In this document: one piece after another, positions 58,240-64,000 of the stretch | How positions within the stretch are numbered: position 1 is the first letter of the stretch | Layout of the letters: each line of letters starts with the position of its first letter | Assembly (NCBI RefSeq): GCF_042667405.1 | Contig: NZ_JBHVAL010000012.1 | Span: 70,402 to 134,401 of the forward strand | Source of the DNA: Arthrobacter sp042667405 | Lineage (GTDB): Bacteria; Actinomycetota; Actinomycetes; Actinomycetales; Micrococcaceae | Direction: 5' to 3' | DNA length: 64,000 bases | Made by a program: the position numbers and the translations under genes | Notes under the pieces: generated by a model | Database searches by the model: none | Seen by the model: only the letters and a program-made list of their open reading frames with translations | Told to the model about the DNA's origin: nothing

Positions 58240-59382
58240 GTGCATGATGACGCTCCGGGCCCTGGACTAAGTGCACAAATTTCCCTGCGGACTGGTGGCG
58301 ATCTGCTCCAGTTGGTGTCCCCGGACGGGGAGCGCATCAGCCATCCCGAGTTCGATGTCTGGGTCAAAGATGTCGGCGACGAACAACTGTGCTCCCTGTA
58401 TGAGGACATGACCGTCATCCGCCGTATCGATGCAGAAGCCACGGCGCTCCAGCGTCAGGGCGAGCTGGCACTCTGGCCTCCACTTCTGGGCCAGGAAGCA
58501 GCCCAGATCGGTTCAAGCCGGTCCTTGCGCGACGACAACTTTGTCTTCCCTAGCTACCGCGAAAGTGGCGTTGCCTATGTGCGCGGCGCCCATCTTTCCG
58601 AGATCGCGCGTGTGTGGCGCGGAAATGCTTCGTATGGCTGGGACCCGCAGCGCATCAACCTGGCGACGCCGCAGATCATCATCGGATCCCAAAGCCTGCA
58701 CGCTACCGGCTACGCCATGGGCGTGCAGTTGGACGGCGCCAACACGGCGGTCCTTGCCTACTTTGGCGACGGAGCCACCAGTGAGGGCGATGTGAACGAG
58801 GCCATGGTGTTCGCAGCCAGTTACCAGGCGCCGGTGGTGTTTTTCTGCCAGAACAATCATTGGGCCATCTCTGAACCTGTCCGTATCCAGTCGCACGTGC
58901 AGTTGGCCGACCGGCCCACCGGATTCGGTATCCCCAGCATGCGCGTGGACGGCAACGACGTCCTGGCCGTCATGGCAGCCACCCGTGTGGCTCTGGACCG
59001 TGCCCGGAAGGGCGGCGGACCAACCTTTATCGAGGCCGTCACCTACCGCATGGGTCCGCACACCACTGCGGACGACCCCACCCGTTACCGTGACCCCATC
59101 GAGCTGGAGGACTGGGCGGCCAAGGATCCCATTCTCAGGCTCCGGAAGCTCCTCGAGGCGAAGGGCCTGCTCACGGACGACGTGGAGGCACGCGTCAAAG
59201 CCAAGGCTGACGACGTTGCCGGGGAACTCCGCTCCAGCTGCATCGGCATGCCCGACCCGCAGCCCTTGGACGTCTTCAACCACGTCTACAGCACACCGAA
59301 TTCCTGGATCGAACGCCAAAAGGACCACTACTCCCGCTACCTGAACAGTTTCAACCAGCCAGTCGAGGAAGGTGCACGCTGA
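58240..59382 (+). CDS. 2-oxoacid dehydrogenase E1 component, alpha subunit (branched-chain type)
   Basis: A 380-residue thiamine-diphosphate enzyme subunit. It has LQRQGELALWPPLLGQEAAQ, DDNFVFPSYRESGVAYVRGA and the ThDP motif FGDGATSEGDVNEAMVFAAS then CQNNHWAIS; TYRMGPHTTADDPTRYRD is the phosphorylation-loop region of E1alpha. It decarboxylates a 2-oxo acid with the beta subunit. The adjacent Lrp regulator favours branched-chain 2-oxo acids over pyruvate. The start is uncertain: GTG 58240 is used, but GTG 58213 with GGAAGG 12 bp upstream is possible. Its stop overlaps the E1beta start (TGATG). Confidence 0.85.
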   Translation: MHDDAPGPGLSAQISLRTGGDLLQLVSPDGERISHPEFDVWVKDVGDEQLCSLYEDMTVIRRIDAEATALQRQGELALWPPLLGQEAAQIGSSRSLRDDNFVFPSYRESGVAYVRGAHLSEIARVWRGNASYGWDPQRINLATPQIIIGSQSLHATGYAMGVQLDGANTAVLAYFGDGATSEGDVNEAMVFAASYQAPVVFFCQNNHWAISEPVRIQSHVQLADRPTGFGIPSMRVDGNDVLAVMAATRVALDRARKGGGPTFIEAVTYRMGPHTTADDPTRYRDPIELEDWAAKDPILRLRKLLEAKGLLTDDVEARVKAKADDVAGELRSSCIGMPDPQPLDVFNHVYSTPNSWIERQKDHYSRYLNSFNQPVEEGAR

Positions 59383-60392
59383 TGTCCAAGCTCACGTTTG
59401 CCCGGGCCATCAACGCCGGCCTCCGGAAATCGCTCGAGAATGATCCCAAAGTGGTCCTCATGGGGGAAGACATTGGCTCCCTTGGAGGTGTCTTCCGTGT
59501 GACGGACGGCTTGCAGAAGGATTTCGGAAAGCACCGCGTCATCGATTCCCCACTGGCCGAGTCGGGCATCATCGGCACCGCAGTAGGTTTGGCGTACCGC
59601 GGATACCGGCCGGTGTGCGAGATCCAATTCGATGGGTTTATCTACCCGGCGTTCGACCAGATCGTCAGCCAGGTTGCCAAGATGCACTACCGCACCCAGG
59701 GCCGCGTCAAAATGCCTATTACCATCCGCGTTCCCTTCGGCGGCGGGATCGGCTCTCCGGAGCACCACTCCGAATCGCCCGAAGCGTACTTCACCCACAC
59801 CTCGGGGCTGCGGGTGGTTGCAGTGTCCAATCCCCAGGACGCCTACACGATGATCCAGCAGGCCATCGCTTCGGACGACCCCGTCCTGTATTTCGAGCCC
59901 AAGCGGCGCTACCACGACAAGGGCGATGTGGACGAGTCGACAGACCTGTCCCAAGCATTGCCGCTGGATAAGGCCGCAGTGGTGAACGCCGGCAACGACG
60001 TCACCTTGGTTGCATACGGGCCGCTGGTCAAAACTGCCAAGGATGCTGCCATGGCCGCCGCCGACGAAGGCATTTCGGTGGAAGTGATTGACCTCAGGTC
60101 GCTGGCTCCCGTTGATTATCCTGTGGTCGAAGCCTCGGTACGAAAGACAGGGCGGCTGGTTATCACCCATGAAGCCGGTCAATCCGGCGGCCTCGGAGCT
60201 GAAATTGCCGCAAGCATCACCGAACGCTGCTTCAACTACCTCGAGTCCGCGCCCGTCCGTATCACCGGCTTTGACGTTCCGTATCCCTACTCAAAGCTCG
60301 AAATGCATCACCTGCCGGATCTGGACAGGATTCTTGACGGTGTGGACCGCGCCCTCGGCCGCCCCAACTCCCTGAGTGGACTGGAAGGATGA
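59382..60392 (+). CDS. 2-oxoacid dehydrogenase E1 component, beta subunit
   Basis: A 336-residue transketolase-like beta subunit. It begins LTFARAINAGLRKSLENDPK, then VLMGEDIGSLGGVFRVTDGL with the cofactor Glu; PLAESGIIGTAVGLAYRGYR, EIQFDGFIYPAFDQIVSQVA and VTLVAYGPLVKTAKDAA are conserved; the C-terminal half ends GFDVPYPYSKLEMHHLPDLD. Forms an alpha2-beta2 E1 with the upstream gene. It overlaps E1alpha by 1 bp and E2 by 4 bp (ATGA), indicating tight coupling. Confidence 0.92.
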   Translation: MSKLTFARAINAGLRKSLENDPKVVLMGEDIGSLGGVFRVTDGLQKDFGKHRVIDSPLAESGIIGTAVGLAYRGYRPVCEIQFDGFIYPAFDQIVSQVAKMHYRTQGRVKMPITIRVPFGGGIGSPEHHSESPEAYFTHTSGLRVVAVSNPQDAYTMIQQAIASDDPVLYFEPKRRYHDKGDVDESTDLSQALPLDKAAVVNAGNDVTLVAYGPLVKTAKDAAMAAADEGISVEVIDLRSLAPVDYPVVEASVRKTGRLVITHEAGQSGGLGAEIAASITERCFNYLESAPVRITGFDVPYPYSKLEMHHLPDLDRILDGVDRALGRPNSLSGLEG

Positions 60393-61741
60393 CCGCCACC
60401 ATGATCAAGGAATTCAGGCTCCCGGACCTCGGTGAGGGACTGACCGAATCGGAAATCCTGAGTTGGAAGGTGGCAGTGGGTGACACTGTCACGTTGAACC
60501 AAGTCATTGCCGAGGTCGAAACCGCCAAAGCCGTGGTGGAGTTGCCTTCGCCGTTCGCCGGCACTGTGGCCGCGCTTCATGAGCAGCCCGGGACCGTGGT
60601 GGAGGTTGGGAAGCCGATTGTCTCCTTCGAGGTTGACGACGCCGGAACCTCCAACGGGAATGGCGCGCCTGTTGCTGGGGCTGGCTCCGATGGAGGCGAA
60701 TTCTCCGAGACCGATGAAGCGGCAGCGAGTCCCGCGAAACGCGAGCCGAACCTGGTTGGCTACGGCGCCGTCGTCGAACATTCCGGCCGCCCGGCTCGAC
60801 GGGCGCGCAGTCAGCAGAGGCCTGAACCCGCTGGGGCCCCGGAAGCGCTTGCCACGCGGCCGAAGGAGCCGGCTGCCGAGCGGCCGCGCTCAACGCCTCC
60901 GGTACGCAAGCTGGCCCGCGACCTCGGGATCGACCTGGAGTTCGTTTCCGGAACCGGACCCGGCGGCTTGATTACCCGCGAAGATGTTCAGGCCTTCACG
61001 GGAACAACGGAAGCACCTTCGGCTCCCGTTTCCAGGCCGGGGCGTGAAACGCGTACGCCCATCAAGGGCGTCCGCAAGTTCACTGCTGCGGCCATGGTGG
61101 CAAGTGCCTTCACTGCCCCGCACGTGACCGAGTTCCTGACCGTCGATGTGACAGCAACCATGGAGTTGTTGGCGAGGTTGAAAGGCAACAAGGCGTTCGA
61201 GGGCTACAAGCTGACGCCTTTAACCATCGCCGCGAAGGCGGTCCTGGTAGCGCTGCGGAACAATCCGACGCTGAACTCCAGTTGGGATGAGGCAAGCCAG
61301 GAAATAGTTCAGTTCAACTATGTGAACCTGGGCATTGCAGCGGCGACCCCGCGTGGCCTGACGGTGCCGAATATCAAGGACGCCGACCAGCTGACGCTTC
61401 GTGAGATTTCCACCGCCCTGACGGAACTAACGGAAACCGCTCGAGCCGGGAAGACCTCGCCCGCGGATCTCTCCGGCGGGACCATATCAATTACCAACAT
61501 CGGAGTCTTCGGGATCGATGCGGGCACCCCCATCCTGAATCCCGGAGAGGCGGCGATTCTGGCTTTGGGCGCCGTCAGGAAGGCACCGTGGGTTGTCGAT
61601 GATCAACTGGCGGTTCGGCAGGTGATGTCGCTCAGCTTGTCGTTCGACCACCGGCTGGTGGACGGCGAACAGGGCTCACGATTCCTCGCTGACCTTGGCG
61701 CCATCCTGGCGGATCCCGCCATGGTCATGACCATGATCTAG
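60389..61741 (+). CDS. 2-oxoacid dehydrogenase E2 (dihydrolipoamide acyltransferase)
   Basis: A 450-residue E2. Residues about 5-85 are one lipoyl domain with the lipoyl lysine in AEVETAKAVVELPSPFAGTV. A Pro/Ala-rich linker (about 90-170) leads to the E3/E1-binding domain RKLARDLGIDLEFVSGTGPG. The catalytic domain has TPRGLTVPNIKDADQLTL, TISITNIGVFGIDAGTPI and the active-site His in LSFDHRLVDGEQGSRFLADL. ATG at 60401 is an alternative start. No E3 gene follows, so the complex must share a dihydrolipoamide dehydrogenase encoded elsewhere. Confidence 0.92.
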   Translation: MTATMIKEFRLPDLGEGLTESEILSWKVAVGDTVTLNQVIAEVETAKAVVELPSPFAGTVAALHEQPGTVVEVGKPIVSFEVDDAGTSNGNGAPVAGAGSDGGEFSETDEAAASPAKREPNLVGYGAVVEHSGRPARRARSQQRPEPAGAPEALATRPKEPAAERPRSTPPVRKLARDLGIDLEFVSGTGPGGLITREDVQAFTGTTEAPSAPVSRPGRETRTPIKGVRKFTAAAMVASAFTAPHVTEFLTVDVTATMELLARLKGNKAFEGYKLTPLTIAAKAVLVALRNNPTLNSSWDEASQEIVQFNYVNLGIAAATPRGLTVPNIKDADQLTLREISTALTELTETARAGKTSPADLSGGTISITNIGVFGIDAGTPILNPGEAAILALGAVRKAPWVVDDQLAVRQVMSLSLSFDHRLVDGEQGSRFLADLGAILADPAMVMTMI

Positions 61742-61831
61742 TGCACAGGCTGCGTCGGCCCATCCCTTTACGAGTGCTTGCAGGAAACTGCAGTCAAGGG
61801 GTGGGCCGACGTGCGTCAATGGCAGTGTCGG

Positions 61832-62704
61832 TCAATCCTCGGTCGGCGTGGTCCTGTTCGAGTGGACGCTTCGCCAGCTGTGCTCAGGCTCGTAACCGAG
61901 CACCCTGCGCGCCTTGTCGATGGAGAGCATGGTCTCATGTTCGCCCAGTTCCTTGACGACCTCGACGCCGGGAAAGACTTCCGCTGCCAGCTCTGCGCTG
62001 CTGCGGCTCATCACGGTATCAGCGGCCGCGATGATGAACGTTTCGAACCCAGGTTCCACGTGCTCGAGAGCGCGCACGACAGCGAGGGCGCCGTCACGGG
62101 CATCGATGTAGCCCCAGAGGTTCCACTTGCGCAGGGTGGCGTCGGCGTCGAAGGACGGAAAGGCCTCATAGTCCTCCGGATCCATGACGTTGGAAAAGCG
62201 AAGCGCCGTGATACTCAGTTCCGGGTCCCAGCGCGTGAGCTGGATGGCCATCTGCTCCTCAAGGTGTTTGACCAGGGAGTATGTGCTCTCCGGTCGTGCC
62301 GCGTACTCTTCGTCCACGGGGATATAGGGAGGATCGACGTCGAAAGGCAGGCCCAGGACGGTCTCACTGGATGCGTAGACGATTTTCTTGATTCCGGCCC
62401 GACGTGCAGCCTGGAACACGTTGTAGGTGGAGACCATGTTGTTTTCGAAGATCGCGGCGTCGGGAGCCAGCCCTGGTGCGGGGATGGCGGCCAAGTGCAC
62501 GACGGCGTCCAGGCCATCGTGTCGGTCGTCCAAGCCGAGGATGACGTCCACAACCTGTCCGTAGTTTCGAAGGTCGACGTTGACATAACCGGGGCCTCGT
62601 GTGCCCACCCGGTCAATATTTAATACCTGATGGCCGTCCTGGGTGAGCCGCCGGACCACGCTCCGGCCCAGTTTTCCGCTTCCGCCGGTGACGGCAACTT
62701 TCAT
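61832..62704 (-). CDS. NAD(P)-dependent sugar epimerase/dehydratase-like protein (extended SDR)
   Basis: A 290-residue Rossmann protein. The cofactor motif is VAVTGGSGKLGRSVVRRL; the NAD contacts DAVVHLAAIPAPG; the catalytic Ser region KKIVYASSETVLG and the YxxxK pair in STYSLVKHLEEQMA; LRFSNVMDPEDY follows. Residue Asp-31-type acid (NIDRVGT) suggests NAD. The pattern is closest to uronate dehydrogenase and UDP-sugar epimerase-like enzymes. It is convergent with the E2 gene and stands alone. Substrate unknown. Confidence 0.82.
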   Translation of the reverse strand: MKVAVTGGSGKLGRSVVRRLTQDGHQVLNIDRVGTRGPGYVNVDLRNYGQVVDVILGLDDRHDGLDAVVHLAAIPAPGLAPDAAIFENNMVSTYNVFQAARRAGIKKIVYASSETVLGLPFDVDPPYIPVDEEYAARPESTYSLVKHLEEQMAIQLTRWDPELSITALRFSNVMDPEDYEAFPSFDADATLRKWNLWGYIDARDGALAVVRALEHVEPGFETFIIAAADTVMSRSSAELAAEVFPGVEVVKELGEHETMLSIDKARRVLGYEPEHSWRSVHSNRTTPTED

Positions 62705-62902
62705 TGTGTGCTCCTTATGGTCGATTCAGGGGCATGGAGGGACGCCTTGCCTCCAGCCTAGGTGTGACCTGGGCCGCAGCCCACCCTTATGACGGGCCCT
62801 GGGAATCCTAGGTATGCCGATACCAGCCACGCGTTGGAGGTCGGGGCAGGGTTGTCCTTCTCGGTTGTCCGAACAAGCGTCGGTGCCTGTTCTTGCTTTT
62901 GT

Positions 62903-64000
62903 TTATGTTCGTAGTGGTGTGTGGTGGTGGTTGCGGCGGGGTGTTTGGTGGGGGTCGATGTGGGGTGGGGGGATGAACCAGGGTGTGCCGGTGTCGTTGT
63001 TGATGCGCCATTGTTCTTTGTGGATGAGGTGGTGGTGGTGGGAGCAGAGGAGGGTGCCGTTTTCTGTTCCTGTGGTGCCGCCGTGTGACCAGTAGGTGAT
63101 GTGGTGGGTTTCGCACCAGGGTGCGGGCATGGTGCAGTCGGGGAAGGCGCAGCCTTGGTCGCGGGCGGTGATGGCTTTGCGGATGTGGGGTGGGAAGAGG
63201 CGGGTGCTGCGGCCGATGTCGAGGATTTGGGAGTCGGTGCCGAGCAGGACGGGGATGATGTCGGCGTCGCAGGCGATTTTGCGGATGGTGTTCGGGTGCA
63301 GGGGGCCGGTGAACGTCGCTGTCCCGGTGCTGATGCTGGGGGAATGTGCGGTGTGGTTGTAGCGCTCGATGGTGTTGAGGAGTTCGCGGTGGTCGATGGT
63401 GACGGTGAGTTGGGGTCGGAGTCCGCCGTTGGAGGGTAGCTTTCCGGTGGTCATGGCCAGGGCGCAGGCTCCGACGAGTCCGTCGAGGAGTTTCTGGGCC
63501 CGGGAGCGGCGGTCCAGTACCGGCCCGGGGTTGGCCTCGGGGACGGCCACTGTGGCACTAGTACCCCGGCGTGTTGGGCTGGTGGCGGAGTGCGGGGCTG
63601 ACGCTGTGCTGCTGTGCGTGTCCTCGACGGCGCCGGTGCTGGTGCCGGGCTCGGTTGTCCCGGGTTCTGTGGTGCTGCTGCCGGTGGTGAGTCGGGGGTT
63701 GGTGGCGGTGTTCATGGCGGTGGTGAGGGTTTCGTATTGTTCGGCGGTGACGAAGATTTCGAGGTGGTGGAGTCCGTAGCGGCGTCGGCGTCGCAGGAAC
63801 GCGCCTTGGGTGTGGCGGAGGGCTTCTTCGGATGGTTCGGGGCCGTCTTGGTCGATACGGTCGGTCCAGCGTCGGGTCATGGTGGTGACGAAGTCGGGGT
63901 CGGACTGGGTGGCTGTGGTGGCCAGGGCGTGTTCCATCCGGGTGATGGTGTCCTGGTCGGTGAGGTGTTGGATCTTCTCCAGGGCGGTGGCGATGATCGT
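62903..64000 (-). CDS. HNH endonuclease with DUF222 domain, 5' end off the window
   Basis: The frame stays open to the right edge and covers 365 codons, of which the first 21 precede the ATG at 63937. The DUF222 region is helical and charged (ITTAMNTATNPRLTTG, RRRYGLHHLEIFVT). The C-terminus is an HNH nuclease: CAFPDCTMPAPWCETHHITY, WSHGGTTGTENGTLLCSHHH with zinc-binding Cys pairs and HH, then LIHKEQWRINNDTGTPWFIP and a His/Pro/Arg-rich tail. Related to the 13E12 repeat-family proteins of actinobacteria, which are dispersed in many copies. It may be a mobile-element relict or a nuclease of unknown role. Confidence 0.82.
   Translation of the reverse strand, partial: TIIATALEKIQHLTDQDTITRMEHALATTATQSDPDFVTTMTRRWTDRIDQDGPEPSEEALRHTQGAFLRRRRRYGLHHLEIFVTAEQYETLTTAMNTATNPRLTTGSSTTEPGTTEPGTSTGAVEDTHSSTASAPHSATSPTRRGTSATVAVPEANPGPVLDRRSRAQKLLDGLVGACALAMTTGKLPSNGGLRPQLTVTIDHRELLNTIERYNHTAHSPSISTGTATFTGPLHPNTIRKIACDADIIPVLLGTDSQILDIGRSTRLFPPHIRKAITARDQGCAFPDCTMPAPWCETHHITYWSHGGTTGTENGTLLCSHHHHLIHKEQWRINNDTGTPWFIPPPHIDPHQTPRRNHHHTPLRT

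Overview
The window looks like a chromosome segment of a high-GC actinobacterium of the Micrococcaceae, most likely Arthrobacter or Paenarthrobacter. The evidence is high-GC codon use with GTG starts, an rpsB-tsf-pyrH-frr-cdsA cluster, glyS, dusB, dgt and dnaG all on one strand close together, a SAM-IV-type leader on metX, an HNH/DUF222 protein and a DivIVA-domain gene. The genus call is inference from gene content. The sequence is a draft: a run of exactly 100 N at 2712-2811 interrupts a tandem-repeat array.

Layout. 1-2450: end of a LysR regulator diverging from a threonine-to-glycine operon (tdh-kbl). 2451-3057: non-coding array of about 32-bp repeats that switches orientation at a perfect 15-bp hairpin. 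3058-5396: DAO-family flavoprotein and hutI. 5397-10076: amino-sugar operon (SIS deaminase/isomerase, ROK kinase, PfkB kinase, class II aldolase, DeoR regulator), fitting a galactosamine/tagatose-6-phosphate route. 10086-12321: phosphatase, CPBP protease and glyoxalase-like protein. 12538-15279: metY and metX for homocysteine synthesis, metX under a SAM-IV-type riboswitch. 15324-19905: SHOCT protein, AlkZ-like winged-helix protein, SGNH hydrolase, carboxylesterase, S4 protein and a DMT permease.

20018-30438: information processing (glyS, GNAT, dusB, dgt, dnaG, two identical tRNA-Asn genes), with a BBE-type flavoprotein and a YibE/F membrane protein inserted. 30485-36290 (minus strand): an unknown gene, an MprF/DUF2156-like protein paired with a membrane esterase (probable aminoacyl-lipid synthesis and hydrolysis), a 59-residue glycine-zipper protein and a Bcr/CflA exporter. 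36462-40187: holin-X-like protein, CDP-alcohol phosphatidyltransferase, DMT permease and a GT4 glycosyltransferase. Then a CAU tRNA and an acyl-CoA dehydrogenase behind two adjacent palindromes.

41849-47614: M23 peptidase opposite rpsB, then tsf, pyrH, frr, cdsA and a DivIVA-domain protein. 48355-54308: a LytS/LytTR two-component pair between two solute:sodium symporters, each with a small membrane partner, suggesting carboxylate sensing and uptake. 54370-57400: PHP protein and three small membrane or secreted proteins. 57547-61741: Lrp regulator diverging from a branched-chain 2-oxoacid dehydrogenase operon (E1alpha, E1beta, E2; no E3). The window ends with an SDR enzyme and a truncated HNH/DUF222 gene.

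I found no prophage, insertion sequence or CRISPR array. The most unusual features are the inverted 32-bp repeat array, the long-stem intergenic hairpins, a TTACY-N4-RGTAA motif shared by two loci, and several family members lacking usual metal or cofactor residues.
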